From Labia minor (lineage: Eukaryota > Arthropoda > Insecta > Dermaptera > Spongiphoridae), in assembly GCA_963082975.1 (NCBI GenBank), contig OY720344.1, positions 17,161,580 to 17,225,579 of the forward strand: a stretch of 64,000 bases of DNA, given 5' to 3'. The first letter of the stretch is position 1. Each line of letters begins with the position of its first letter. This document shows, piece by piece, positions 10,221-23,549 of this stretch. Below the pieces are notes generated by a model. The model searched no databases, was not told where the DNA came from, and saw nothing but the letters and a program-made list of their open reading frames with translations. The translations under genes and the position numbers were made by a program.

Positions 10221-10536
10221 ATGGCGCGGTCCCTCTTGCTTCATTTGTTGTTGGTGCTGACGGTCACTGCAGTGATTGCACGGGCACAAGCAGCCGCTTG
10301 GTCCGTACGATCCGGCGATTCGGTAAACGATGCCTCCTCACAAGCGCCCACTGATCTACCGCCGCCGGCAATCAGCACCCAAGACGCCTTCCAACCCCTC
10401 ACCGAGGCTGCCAATCAAAAGGCACCAGTCGACAGTCAACATGCCGGAAGAGCTGTCATCTCGGTGGAGTTTAACCGGGTTGAAACACCCTTTATTATTG
10501 GCCTCTGGATCTTCTTTGCTAGCATTGCTAAAATCG
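10221..10536 (+). CDS. Sodium/proton exchanger (NHE, SLC9 family), first coding exon
   Basis: The ATG at 10221 opens a signal peptide (MARSLLLHLLLVLTVTAVIA, with RAQA probably near the cleavage site). Then comes about 50 residues of Ala/Pro/Ser-rich extracellular linker, and then VEFNRVETPFIIGLWIFFAS, which matches the beginning of the exchanger domain of insect and vertebrate plasma-membrane or epithelial NHEs (compare the RTPFEISLWILLACLMKIG region of human NHE1). The exon ends at the donor ATCG|GTAAAT in phase 1, splitting the Gly of the conserved KIGFH segment. These electroneutral antiporters swap Na+ for H+ across the plasma or endosomal membrane. Other frames here are open only as shadows. 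No second exon is recognisable nearby, so the first intron is long. Confidence 0.85.
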
Positions 10537-11690
10537 GTAAATCAACCAAACAGAATCATTTCCTCCTTTATATACTTATAATTTAATATTATAGAAATAA
10601 ATAAATAATATTTGTTTTTTTTGTTTGTTTTTAATATTATTATTTTTATTATTATTATTAATATCAATTTTAATTTACGAATCTATTTATATTATTATTA
10701 TAATTATTTTTTACAAAGATTAATACATTTCTTAAGAAATAAATTAATAAATATAAGTCATCACCCTTTTTTTATTTATTTATTTGTCCCGCCGACTTAA
10801 ATTCTTTCCTCTTTCTACCCCTCTACCCTATCATTGGTATACATATACATACATACTACCTTTAAAAATTATTGTATATATTTATTAACCAATTTTTCTG
10901 ATATTATATATTCTTTTATATAACTTTGATCAATAAAATAAGTTAAAGTTTTTAAAATCAAAATTATTTTCAGAGTATAATTGAGTTTTCTATTAAAAAA
11001 CCATGTATGGAAGAAAAAAGAAAAAAATACTTTAGGGATAACAGTGTTATCTATTTGGTTACATGTAACAAAATTAAAATGATCTGTTATTTAATTTTTT
11101 CTTTATATATATACAAATTAACTTTTTATATTTATTTATTTATTCAACTGTTAGATAATATTATAATCATAATTTTAAACAGGAATATAATAATAAAAAA
11201 AATATATAGTACCTATTTTTTAATATATAAAAGAATAGATAAATTTGTTAACAACTTCACTTCCTTCTTTACAGAATCAAAACAATTCATTTTTTATGAT
11301 ACGCGAATTCAACATCCAAGTTTCGTAATTTTATTTTTAATTTACAACAATTTTAAGTTTTGCAATATAAGTATTCAAAATTAAATGTAATGTTAATTTG
11401 TTAAAAAATAATCGTAGAATTTTTTTAAAAAATGAATCCTTTAAATTTTCGTTTGTCAATTCCATATAAATAAAATCGAAATTTTACATCTTATATATAT
11501 GTAAGTGTGTATGCAAATAAAACAACTTATTTTATGCTAAATCAATTTTAGGTTTTATTAATAAGGTAGCTTATACATTAATAATTTTATAAGATTATAA
11601 AACATACCTAAAACAATATTAGAATATAAGTACTTTTATTTGGGGTGACTAATAATAATAATTACAATAACAATAATGTTTTAATCTCTA
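10537..11690 (+). other. Start of the exchanger's first intron, AT-rich
   Basis: AT-rich intronic sequence follows the strong donor at 10537. ORFs here are low-complexity Ile/Phe/Asn/Tyr runs with no family resemblance. I see no exon or element. Confidence 0.5.
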
Positions 11691-12270
11691 AATTAAGCAC
11701 ATCTATCATCACCTTAACACAGAGTCAGATGAGGCATTAGGTGATATAATATTATACTTATCTCAATATAACTTCAAGATAGTTTATAATAAAGGTAAAG
11801 ATAATGTAGAGACTGACGCCTTATAGAGACATCCGGGTTTGGAAAGCTTTGAAAATGAGGAAGATAGTTGAAAGATACTGAACATGAAACAATTAGAAGA
11901 TATTATAGAAGATCAATAAAAAATAAAGAATCAAATTAAAGGAAGAGAGAAAGAAGGTAACATTAACTTCAATTATTTTAAAAAACAGGAAGAGAATGTA
12001 TATATCAAAAGAGTTAGGTTTACAGTCAATAGATAAGATCCACAAATATTATGGTCATATGGGAAATAAGCAGAAAAATTAAGACCCTGTTATTTTTTTA
12101 AGAACATGGACAAAATGATAGAGTTTATTACAATAAATGTGAAATTTGTTTGAGGAACAAGACAAGGAGAATAAGACTTATAGGCCGACTATCGAAACTG
12201 GGTCCAGCGAAAACATCTTTTGAAATAATGTCTATGGATACGATAGGTGGTTATATTATAGTAGTACAAT
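11690..12270 (+). mobile_element. Ty3/gypsy retrotransposon fossil, RNase H to integrase zinc-finger segment
   Basis: Short conserved segments in element order are recognisable: the end of RNase H (YNFKIVYNKGKDNVETDA), then the linker, then the integrase zinc-binding region with an IHKYYGHMG-type stretch, and the start of the integrase core. It is clearly broken in several places and old. No LTRs are found next to it, so it is an internal fragment. Confidence 0.75.
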
Positions 12271-12719
12271 AGGTAAAACTTTCAACTACAATCTAAGAAG
12301 CAATTTTTATTGGCTATTAATTAAAAATCGTAGCCATTTTAATATATTTTCTTTCTTATCTCTATTAAAGAATTTTAAATATATTTATATTTAAAAAAAA
12401 TAATGAAAATAATTGTATTATTAAAAACCAATTAATTTTATAATATTCAAAATTATTTTATTAAAGGGATCATACAAGGATTTGTAGATATTATAAATAT
12501 GGGGTAATTTTATTATATTATTATTTACTTTATTATTTATTACGATACCATCGGGAGTATATGAAAAAATATTCCTAATGCATGTATAATATGTAATATT
12601 ATAAAATCATAAAATAATAGAAGAATAATTTAATAAATTTGTAATAATATGTCCCCTTGAAGAACCTATATATCTTTGTGACTCTACGGAACTTAAAAGA
12701 TCTTGGCCACAGCAACCAT

Positions 12720-13510
12720 TCTTCAAATGCCTCTTTCTTGAGCTACTCCCATTAAATTCCTATTTTCTCCCATCTCCCTTACGTTCCTTCCTACATTGCT
12801 CACCGTGTCTTTGGTCTTCCAACCGGTCCCTAAATTCTTCTTTGGTCCATAATTACTGCGAAGAGCCCTATTTTCAAATATTTTAAATCTATTCTCGTCT
12901 CCCAAGATCATAGACCACGCCTCATACTCATATAATAAAACCAGCAAAAAAATTGTTTTATATATTTTAATTTTGATTCCCTTTGATAATAATTTTGATG
13001 AGTTAAGCCATTTTACTATATAATAAAAGGGTCAACCCGATTGTAACCTTAATTTAAATTCTTCTCGGATATTCTTACACTTCGTGATTAGAATACCTAA
13101 ATATTTAAATTTTTCTACATTTTCAAATTTTATATTTTTATGTTGAGATTTTGAGTAATAGTTCTATACTCTCTCTGATACTAAATATTGTGTCTTATCA
13201 CTATTAATTTCAATCCCAACCTCTTTGTTTGTGTTTATTATTTTTTCTACCGTATCTCCTATTTTCCTATTATTTTTTTCAATCGTCCACGTAACCTAAT
13301 ACTTGAATTAGTTTGAACAATGGGATTTAATTCAATTTCTCCTTAATTTTTCTACTCATGTATTCCAATGCTAAATTAAATAAAATTGATGATAGAGCGA
13401 CTCCTTTTTTTAACCCATTTTGAATTTCAACAGTTTCTGATAATTGATTCTTGCATCTTACCTTTCCTTTACTAACTTTGAGACAAATCTTAATCATACG
13501 AACTATTTTT
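12720..13510 (-). mobile_element. LINE reverse-transcriptase fragment, minus strand
   Basis: The minus strand gives LINE-type reverse transcriptase pieces in the right order. SSILFNLALEYMSRKI lies near 13340-13390 (the 'P-L-L-F-N' box region). A GIEINSDKTQYL-like strand lies near 13190-13230. KFKYLGILITKCKNIREEFK lies near 13050-13110. The C-terminal YEYEAWSMILGDENRFKIFE lies near 12870-12930, followed by NRALRSNYGPKK. Stops and frame changes interrupt it. The clade is not certain; the YLG..I and FENR.LR..GP blocks are shared by several LINE groups. No 5' end or tail was found. Confidence 0.75.
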
Positions 13511-15448
13511 TTGCAATTCTCACTATATATTTATAATTTTAGATTATGTGAATTGCGCTATATTATTTAATTTACCTACAAATACTTTTTAAATAGATTT
13601 GGGATATTTCCAAAACATATTTTAAAAAAATGTATTTTAAAACTCAATATTTTAAATTTTAATTTATTAAATTTAAAGAAAAAAAAGAGTATTATAATAA
13701 ATAATTTAAGAAACTACTATATATTATAGATTTATTATTATTATTTATTTTTTCCATTTATAGTTGCTTATCTTATATAATAAATAAATAATTAAATGGA
13801 TATATTTTATTTAAAATAAAGAACTGAATTATTAATTTAGAATAACGAATGATTAATATTCTAATTTTAAATTTATAAAATTTTTTTTTGGAAATTTCAT
13901 TAATTAAATATACAATACCTTTATTTAAATTAATTTTTCAATTTTGTCCCATATTTATTTCCAGAAAATCAAATAAATATTATATATACATTACATACTG
14001 AAATTTTAAATAAACTTATTACTAATTCAAAATACACTTTCAGTTATTTAACGTTGAACCTATTAATGTTATACTTTTAAGGGCATAATCATTACTAAAC
14101 TAGTTAACATAGTTTTTCTCTTTTTTATAATTATATAATGATTTGATTGATTTCTTCTTTTAGATATTTAAAAGTAATTATTTTTTTACAAACTATAAAA
14201 TTAAAAACATGATTAATAGTTCTTCGATTCATTATTATTATACAAATTTTGAAATATCCTAACCAAACTTAACAACGTCGTTTTGTTTTCTTATAATCAT
14301 CAGACTCTTTCCATATTCTTCCTTTCTCTTTTCCTATTATTAGTTATATAGTAAAACTTACATCTTATACAATATCAAATCTAATTCAAGGACTAGTAGA
14401 GAATTTTAATAGTACAATAATTAAAATTAAATACAACTCTCTTTATAACCTTATATGTTTGTAGTACAAAAAAGGTGTTCAATAATATTTGATCGATTCA
14501 AATAAATTTACGATTATGTTTTTTTATTCAAATATCTTTGAAAATTATAATTTCAAATCTTTTATAAAAATAACACATCTTTGATATATATATATATAAT
14601 ATTATCTTGGGAAATATTACATTTATTTATTTAATAATTAAGGGATATTTTGCTTTGAATAGATGTTTAATGATAAATTATAGATGAATGAGTTGTGATT
14701 TTAAGATATTTGTGGTAATTTCAATATATCTAATTTGTATTTTATTTAATAAGATGTATGTTTCTTTTCAAAAAGAGTTACTGACTTTCAGATGAGATCC
14801 GAAAAAAGAACATATTTATAGCATTTGGTCTTTATTTGATATTTTTCTGGATGCTTTTAGCCTATTTCAAACATATTTATAATGAAGACCTTTTTAAACC
14901 TCTTGAGTTACAAGTTCTTGAAATATTCCTTCAATCTTTGCAACATTTCAAGTATAGATTATGTTCATCTCAATTTTTAAGTAACTATAAGTATAATATT
15001 TTTTTTTCAAATTTTTACTTTATTACTCATAATAATTTATAAATTGTAAAACATATCTGAAGTTAAAATAAATAGTTTTTTTTAATTACTCTTATTTTAA
15101 AGTGATATTATATATAACAGGTATTTCTAGGATATGTTTGCACATTCATTAAAATTTTATAATTATTACATCTTTCTACGTTTCACCTATATTTTTTTCA
15201 AGTAACAAATGAGAGGGGAGTGAGAGTTAGAAAGTCCTTATATATACCATATAAGTCAGTCCAGAATCTTATATTATATATATTTAGTTAAAATAAGAAG
15301 TTAAATATATATATAGATTTCTATTTAAAAAAGTTGAAAAATTATAATGGACATTTATAACATTCAAACATTTGAGTTTAATCAAATTGCAATAACTTCG
15401 AGGTAACAACACCTTAATGAGAAAATTAATATCTGTCATTTACTTACC

Positions 15449-15486
<38 letters not shown>

Positions 15487-16185
15487 TATTTTTTATAATT
15501 AGATAATTAATTTTTAGAATAGAAAAGATATTCTTCAGTAATATAAATTTTTAATAATAGTGTATATAATTAATAAAGTATCTTATAAAGTTAATTTATT
15601 ATTGTTTTCAATTTAAAAAGCTTCATTACTTTCATTTAATAATATGTTTATGTTATATATATGGCTAGTAGCATGAATTTAACTTTACATAATAAAGAAA
15701 AAACCTATAAAATAAGAAAAAAAAATTCATTCATATGAGATAATAGTCTTAGAACTTGTGTATTACCTTCTACAGAGGATGATGTCTATGGCCTCTTCTT
15801 ATTATTCCGTTCCAGCCTTTTATATAACAAAGAACTTAATATTCCTAAGCCTATTAATATATTTTAGTATTTTGTTTTAATTAATTGATTAACTTCTCAT
15901 ACTTTAAAATCATATTAGCAAATGAAATAAGAAAATAAAAGGAAGGATCTTTAAATAAAAATATGCCTTGTTTTATTATGAATTATTCATCGTAATTAAA
16001 ATTTGCATAATTGTTTAACTTTTTTTTAATTTACACAATTATTATTATTATAGACAATTTTTTTTAATTTTCAGGCATTGAGTGTTTTCATCTTAAAAGT
16101 GAATTAATTATTAATAGATGAATTCTCATTAATAAGAATTTATTTTATTTTTTAAATATATAAAGAAAGATTTATATAGCTTGAA
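13510..16185. other. AT-rich sequence without recognisable features
   Basis: Nothing beyond homopolymer runs and simple repeats was found, notably (AT)n at about 15451-15480. ORFs such as 14836-15042 are low-complexity and unconvincing. Confidence 0.5.
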
Positions 16186-16189
16186 AATT

Positions 16190-16260
16190 TAGATGCCTAG
16201 GAGAGGGGACACTCGCTTGATTCTGGGTCAATCCGATATCCCGCATAAATCAGTAACTGT
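16190..16260 (-). repeat. Terminal fragment F (hairpin-type 3' end)
   Basis: GATTCTGGGTCAATCCGATA plus TCCCGCATAAATCAGTA recurs at about 21690-21730 in the opposite orientation. The outer side holds GAGAGGGGACACTC, similar in style to the terminal hairpins of families A and B. It is probably the 3' end of another hairpin-ended family, possibly the terminus of D elements, since the other copy follows a D repeat. Confidence 0.45.
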
Positions 16261-16943
16261 TGAAAGTATTTGTGCAGGCAACAAGCTAACGATAACGTTC
16301 CCATAGTTTAGTGTGAATTAGTTCAGTTGATGATAATAATAATAATAATGATGATATGTATGGATAAAGAATTTATTCAGTTACATTTATTGATGCTGGT
16401 AGTTTAGTTTGTTCTGTTTTTGTTTTGTTCGGTATATATTCGAGATGTCATTACCATAGAAAGGTGACAGGTAGAAAAATAAAGCAGAATGGAAAACAAA
16501 TAACTGCTTTTTATCTGAATCTCATTGAATAAAATATATACATTATGTAATTAATATTTTATTTAAAAATATTTCTTTCATGCCTCATTTACACTTCTTT
16601 TGACTACAGATAAAATTTTTAATATAAAAATTATGACAGTTCTCTCTTTGAAATTTATTTTCTTATATTTATATTTAACTAAATAAGATATGTGCATAGA
16701 TATACTTCATTAAATTACACATTTGTTTTGTGTGAAATATATAACCATAGTAATTTAAATTTGAATGCGACTATCATTGAATTCATCCTTGCCCTTTCTT
16801 GTTATCGAAATTTTAATAAATAATAAATAAATTATTTATTTCATAAAAAATATTAAACTTTTTTAAAATTTTCTTAATGGACTTACTTAATATAATCGGA
16901 TTAAAACTTATTTATAGATATTTCCAATTTTTGTTTACATATA

Positions 16944-17221
16944 AAAAGGCGCCACAGGGTGAGTGGTTAACGAAGTTGCTTAACATTTTCTTGGTCCCGG
17001 GTTCAAGTCCCGGGCCTGGCAAGGGAATTTTTCTAGCTGGGGCCTATGCGTCAACCTAGTCTCCGGGATCAAAATTGGGAAAGTTACTTGATAGCACCTC
17101 CGAGAGAAAAAGAAAATCAAGGTAAAGGTTGATAGGACCCGTTCTACTGATCATAGGACATCTAATTGACATAACCGACATGATCGGCGTTGTCCTTGCG
17201 TAGGACCTACAAAGTCAGAGG
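16944..17221 (+). mobile_element. tRNA-derived SINE, copy 2, with 10-bp target duplication
   Basis: It is flanked by identical TTTACATATA at 16934-16943 and 17222-17231, which fixes both ends. The A-box-like GGTGAGTGGTTAACGAAG and B box GGTTCAAGTCC (17000-17010) are better preserved than in copy 1. It ends GTCAGAGG without a long poly(A), so the 3' end is probably defined by its LINE partner's sequence rather than by an A tail. Confidence 0.9.
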
Positions 17222-17231
17222 TTTACATATA

Positions 17232-17983
17232 CAATTGTAAGAATGTAGTAATAGCAAGGGTCAAATGAATCAAAATAATCATAGATGATCCTATTTATCA
17301 AAATGCACATAATAAAAAATATAATAATAATAATATTATACATTATACATTTATATGTAATATTGTATTTATAAAGTTGTGTGTACATTTAATGTGTGTT
17401 TGTTGCAGTATTTTTATGCAATTTTCCGTTGTAAAATTTAAAGCTAGTTATATTATAATTCTTCAAGATATCCACATAAATTTTAAACCAAAACTGTGAA
17501 ACTATAATACATAAGTAATAGTATCATTTCTAATTTAATAAAAGTTAAAAAGTTTTCTATGATTGACCTTTCCATTTGGCAGGAATTTTATTATTTATAA
17601 ATTCAATGGAAAACTGGTTCATATTCAAATAAATAAATAAATACCTAATAAATATATCCTTTATTCCAAATACTACAATTGGAAAATAATGTTTTAGTAA
17701 TTCCACTACCAAACATATCAGGTCCAACTACGCCAGTCAGCATTGAGATCTTAAATCTTGAAATATTAATAATTTTTTCTCTTGTCATATTTTAATGTAT
17801 TACATATATATATATATGTATAATTGAAAATTCTCTTTATCAATTTTAATCATTTGGTATTGTAATCTCCGGATGGAATGAATCATTTCCATTTACTAAA
17901 TTAAATAAAGATATTCTAAAATTATTCTCTGACTGTTTGAAAATTTAATTTAATTCATTTGGAATTTTTTTAAAGAAATTATC

Positions 17984-18019
<36 letters not shown>

Positions 18020-18875
18020 TTCGGTTCTTTTATTTGAACTATTTCTGATATATTTTTCTCGAATTTTAGGTTAATATTTTACCTATATGAATATTTTTTT
18101 TAATTTAGACCTTTTCCTATTGGTTTCTTGAATTTATGACTTTTATTTTAATATGAGTGGCCTTCCTTGTCTTATATATAATATCTTATCAATCCTAAAT
18201 ATACTTTATTTTTAATATATATTTATCCAGGTATAGATTATTATTAAATCATTTGCAAAGCAGGAATCTAACTGGTGAAAATCTACGGTGATCTTCCTAT
18301 TAAATTAAAATTCACTCTTATCTTATCTTTGTATGTTTGTTTGCTGAAGAACTACGTGCTTTCATTTCATTTTCTATCTGAGAGCTGGATTATTTATCCA
18401 GGGAAATTAATATTTTTTTATCATTCAGACAGGAAGCATATTGAAATTTATTTTTTGTCAAGATTTTTAATCAATAAAAATGTTAATCCAATAAGTTTGA
18501 AGATATCAAACGTTTGGATCTCATTTCGTGTATAAATTTATGTAATTACTTTGATATTCTTGTTAACGAGAACCTTGGGGGACCATGTAAGATTGGGATT
18601 CTGTAACTAATATAAGATAGAGTAGATTAAGTTAATTTGGTTTGGGCATCGGATAAAAGAAAGGAGAATGGCAAAAGGGTGAGTATATGAAGTTAGATCT
18701 TTAAAGTAGATCAATTCATATTGTTTTAAAGAAAAACATAACATTTTTTTTTTAAACATTTCAATAGTGAAAAACAAATTTTAATTTTAATTTAGTCTCC
18801 ATAAATAAACATACTTGTTTAATCATTAGAGATCAACACCTAAGAAATTAATATATACGTGTATATATATAAATA
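17232..18875. other. AT-rich stretch, possible old LINE scraps
   Basis: It is mostly AT-rich with an (ATT)n tract near 17985-18014. The minus strand at about 17690-17760 reads MLTGVVGPDMFGSGITKT and could be a fragment of an old element, but no family is recognised. The plus-strand ORF at 18275-18535 has no recognisable domain. Confidence 0.35.
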
Positions 18876-19345
18876 TGTTATCTTATTATGCTAGCAAAAT
18901 TTGTATATATATTTGTATTTTTGATATATTAAACCGCTCTCTTGAAATTCATACTATAGATAATTTTTATAAAGAAAAATCGATCAGAATTGGTTTCAGC
19001 ATGAAGAAAAATTATCTTTATTAATTTTTTCTTAATTTAAAATAGGAAATTTAAATGACGTCAGCAACTACGCAAGACAGCGCTTCCTTAAATACAAAAT
19101 ATTTATGTTATATCCCTATCTGTCTTTTAAATTATTTGTAATTGTTTCAGAACGTTTATTAGTTTTTTCTTAATTTAAAATATGAAATTTAAATGACGTC
19201 AGCAACCATGTCAGACAGAGCTTTCTTAAATACAAAATATTATAAATATAAATAAAATCAAATTACGAAATATATATTATGTTATATCCACAGGCCATAC
19301 TTTTCTGTCTTTCAGTGCATTAATACGTTCGTTTAAGGGGTGTAT
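18876..19345 (+). repeat. Family D dispersed repeat, copy D1 with partial tandem second copy
   Basis: It starts ATCTTATTATGCTAGCAAAA and continues with TTTGATATATTAAACC, ATTGGTTTCAGC and AAATGACGTCAGCAACTACG. The 3' half (TTTAAATGACGTCAGCAACC) is repeated from about 19145. The same ordered blocks occur at 21225, 28745 (inverted), 36640, 48775 and 50975. The TGACGTCA box and the TTAATTTAAAAT segment are also in family C, so D and C are relatives. Confidence 0.6.
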
Positions 19346-21040
19346 TTTTTAAGACTATTTTTTTTAATTTATTTTTTTTTGAATTATTTGAACTGCGGCT
19401 CAGTGACCAGCTACTATATCAATATAATGCAAAAGTATTACTCACTATACTTTCATTAACGTCATAGTTAGTCTATCTTATATATACATATAAATAAATC
19501 AATTATAACTGAGTGATATATTAATTTTGATGTAATTCATTTTAATATTAAAAGAAATATAAAATTAAAGTCTATAATCATTATAATTAAACCTGTATTG
19601 CCGGATATACATATACATTCAATAAAATAATTTGGAATTTTTGTCTTTACTTTTCATTTTTATACTAAATCTATTTTAACATATTCAATTAATATTCATT
19701 TATATTAATTTTATTTTTAATATTAAAATAATTATTATTAATAGATATGTGTAATATTATTGTATAAAATGATGATGAGAATAGTAGTCACGTCAGTTAG
19801 ATGTAAATAAGAAGTGATTGGGTCTGACCAGACGATAAGCCATTCGGCCAATTTGCTTGAAATAGATTAAAAAAAATCAATTAAATGAAATAAAAAATAA
19901 TTTTGAAGTGAATAAACCATAAAGCTAGATAATTTAATGATAATTAATATATATTCTAATAATTATTTTTAATTATTAAAATTATAATTACTTATTTGTT
20001 TTTTATATAGTTTAAAATATTTATTTTTTTATGTTTCGTTTTTTTTTTGTTAAATTATTTGATTTTCAATGATACGTATAGGAGTATATTTCCTTTTACT
20101 AATTCAATGCTCTCATCCTCATCATCATTTATGATTATATAATATTATTAATATTAAAAGAAAAATTATAAATAGATAAAATATATATTATAAGAGCTAA
20201 AATTAATAAATATACATAATTATTTGACTGGATAAAAATCAATGGAAGGGAAGAAAAACAAATTGCTTACAACATTATTATTATTACTTATTAAAGTCAT
20301 TTGAATTATTATAATGTTTTGATTATATAGACAGAGATAGGTATTTAAACAAAACTTTTTAAAAAGTTTACATAAAGATATGTGTACTTGAATTCTAAGG
20401 ACCCGAGTTGTGTCAACCAGGTTCCTTCCCACTAACAAAAGCTGCTTCATGTGCAAGCACCCTTAAAATGTTTGTGCAAAAGATTAATATGATAAAATGA
20501 ATAGTTTAATGACATCATTTAATAATTCACATAATTCGAAATAAATTCATCTAATATTGTATATTGGTTATTTTATAAAAAAAACAAATAAAATTTCTAC
20601 TACCACTGAATAATTTATTTTTTAGATTAGTTGTTAATTTATATATATTTATCTTTATGTAATAAATATTAAATTAATAATGAAATAGAATAATTTAACG
20701 GGATTATTGTTTCGACTATAAATTTCTTATCTCTTAGTTAGACACCACAAATTTCTCTCATTAAATAAATTATGTGCTTCAAAAACGTAATAGATAATAA
20801 ATTTAAATTAAAAAAAAAAACGAAACCACCCTATAAAACAATATTTTGTTTAATATATATTCATATACAAAAATAAATGTCTTCATTTATTTATAAAGTA
20901 TTAGGATAATAATAGAATGATAGATTGATAACATTTCATTATGAATAGCCAAGAGGCAAAGAAAAAGAAACATTTATTTGATAAATTTAACATATAGTAC
21001 TGGAATATGTAATTACTAATTAGACAAATTGGGGAAAAAT
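19346..21040. other. AT-rich stretch, nothing recognised
   Basis: No exon or element is recognisable. A short non-AT island near 20395-20460 (minus-strand ORF MHMKQLLLVGRNLVDTTRVL) has no family I know. Confidence 0.4.
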
Positions 21041-21165
21041 CAAACGGAATCCAGTTAAACAAAAAAATTCAGTATTAGGTTACGCAGACAACTTAAATAT
21101 AATAGGAAATTTGGCAATAATTAAAGATAGCGTAGAAAAATTATACAAAATTCATTTTCTTGATA
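21040..21165 (+). mobile_element. LINE reverse-transcriptase scrap with YAD[D/N] box
   Basis: The plus strand reads NPVKQKNSVLGYADNLNIIG followed by a helix-like NLAIIKDSVEKLYK. This is the LGYADD catalytic box and next helix of a LINE reverse transcriptase, with Asn in place of the second Asp. Only about 125 bp is readable; it is an old fragment, possibly of the same kind as the LINE at 12720-13510. Confidence 0.65.
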
Positions 21166-21224
21166 TTCTTAATATGTTTATCACTATTAAAATATATATG
21201 AAGTTTCATTATCTATCTATCTAT

Positions 21225-21745
21225 CTAATCTTATGTGCTAGCTAAAATTGTATATTTGAAAATGGGTTCTCAGAAACCTCTAGATCAATGTTTTTGAAAT
21301 TCACATCAGAGATAGTATTTATAAAGAAAAATCGAGTTTTATTCATCAGATCTTATATCTTATATATTATAAATAAAAATTATAAATAATTATGTTATAT
21401 CTAAATCTGTTTTTTATTGCATTAATATATACATTTAAATTATTTTAAATTGTTTCACAGCATTTAGAAGATTCAATTTCGTCATTCAGCACCTCCATAA
21501 ATAATCTGTACAATTTTAAGTAGATATCGTCAAAATTTCCCGACAGAAAGATTTAATTTCTGCGGTTATTGAATAGATATCGAAAAAATAGAGGTATGTA
21601 ATTTCATAGAAATCGGTTCAACCAATTTTGACACTATAACGTCAAAATTTCCAGACAGACAGTCATGAAAAATTCTAGTCACTCTTACTGATTTATGCGG
21701 GGTATCGGATTGACCCAGAATCAAGCATATGATGCCGGATACCGC
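21225..21745 (+). repeat. Family D repeat, copy D2, ending in the F terminus
   Basis: It begins ATCTTATGTGCTAGCTAAAA, shares the AATTGTATAT, TTTATAAAGAAAAATCGA and TTATATCTAAATCTG blocks, and continues through CGTCAAAATTTCC segments. It ends at ACTGATTTATGCGGGGTATC followed by GGATTGACCCAGAATCAAGC. This links D bodies to the F terminus seen alone at 16190-16260. Confidence 0.55.
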
Positions 21746-22941
21746 TAATATTGTAATAATTATATTGAAATTTTTTATATTTATAAAATTATTTTAAAAT
21801 AAATAATATCTATTAATTATTATCTATATATTGAAATTATAATTAATACAATAAATAAGAATATGAATATTTATATTTTTTTTGAGAATTTTTTGACAAC
21901 AAAATAATTTTAACGAGAATATTACATTACTAGAACTAAAATTCTTTCATCATTTGTATTTGTATTTATTTCTAATTATATTAAGTAACATTATGGGAAT
22001 ATTTGTTTTAAACGATTATAATTTGATAATATTTCGATTCAATTTAACCTTTCAATTTTTAAAGAAATTTTCAAACAAATGATGAATATTAAAGCTATAA
22101 ATATCGTATATTACCCAATCAAAATCAAGAAAATCTATTTAATTAGAAACAAAAGATTAAATAATTAATATTTGATTTATATTTGAATAGAAATTATTGA
22201 AATACATTTTGGTATATATATACTTTTCGAAACATAAGAAAATTTACAGAGAAGAGGAGAAAAGGGATAGAGATAGAGAGAGAGGAGAGTGAATTAAAAT
22301 TATACAGTTATATTATTAATTATAACACATTTTCTTCAGTGAATGTTAAGTCTTCTTTTCTGATTCATACAGTTAGAAATTAATAACTTCCTGATTTCAA
22401 CGAATGAATCTTTTTCTTATGGAAATCAATAAAATATTCAAATACTAATTTTTTTTTTTCAAGAAAAAATATTAATCACTTAGATTATATGAATATAATT
22501 TCAACTTCCTTTTTTCCTATTCAAGTCGATGCACATGATATTTTTGAAGGCCATAGTGACGATTTCTAAAAGCATCATCGACCTTAGAATGTCGAGATCA
22601 GAATACATATATATATTCTTTCTATTAATTGATTATTTTATTCATTACTCATCCAAATGATACTTAAAAACGCATGCTAACAGTCAAGGTCAAGGAATAA
22701 TAAGAGGCTCCGCCCCCTGTTTGCTTCACTAACTAATTATTATTATTATAAGTCGACACACAATTATATACAATATGTATACAATATATATATATATATA
22801 GGGTGTCTTAAAATTAACGCAAGATTTGAATTTGCGGTTATTTTTGCTAAAAGTTGCTGGTAACCCTGAAAAAAGAACAGTTGTATAGTTGAGAGTTTTT
22901 TTTTGTACAGGAGTGTGTGTGTAGTGTTGAAAAACCTTCAT

Positions 22942-23282
22942 AAGGTACCAGTGGGGAATGCTTAGTCTAAAGCAGTGATGCGCCCCTCTTGGTTATGTGG
23001 GATTTTTACCTCACTAAAAACACTCTCCTGTGGGCCACTGAGAATCCCAGACCGAAACCCTTTCGGATGACATCAGTCTGGGCCGAGCTTTGGGCATTTT
23101 AGCTTCTTCTTAATCTAAGCACCCTTCATGTCTCTTTGTTCGTAGCACCTCCTCCACAAATTCAGCTACAGCTTTCCATTTATCCTTGCTCTGTAGCATT
23201 ACGGATATAATAGAATCCGGTGCTACAGGTCCGACGCTGGTTGTAAGAGTCCTCTGTTTTGTAATGAATCGCGAGCATTCAA
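22942..23282 (-). mobile_element. 5'-truncated R1/Jockey-like LINE, 3' end only
   Basis: The minus strand reads TAHHTFFECSRFITKQRTLT, followed by PVAPDSIISVMLQSKDKWKA and VAEFVEEVLRTKRHEG. This is the CCHC-type C-terminus (the HT.FEC segment) and last helices typical of R1/Jockey-group ORF2, followed by a short GC-richer 3' UTR. It is inserted inside the Tc1-like element. Typical 5' truncation leaves about 340 bp. Confidence 0.75.
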
Positions 23283-23549
23283 AAAAGGTGTGATGAGCGG
23301 TATAATTGAGAGTTTAGAGTTAGTGGAAAATGAACCATTATTCAACGTGTTTTCATTATCGAAAAATATGTTGAAAATAATGAAAGTTTGGCCGCAGTAG
23401 TTAGTAGTAAAATAATCTTTAGCGATGATGCACATTTTCACCTCGATGCCTTTGTGAATCCCCAAAAATGACGTATTTGGGATTCGGAGAACCCACGTGT
23501 GATTGGTGTCACTGTTTTGGGCAGGAAGCATCATTTACTATCTTTTTTT

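Noticed and set aside
10009-10354. Other-frame ORFs over the exchanger exon (both strands)
   Set aside because: They overlap the exon that has the signal peptide, conserved family motif and splice donor; their sequences resemble nothing.
15451-15480. (AT)n tract as a regulatory TATA cluster
   Set aside because: It is a simple dinucleotide repeat with no gene next to it.
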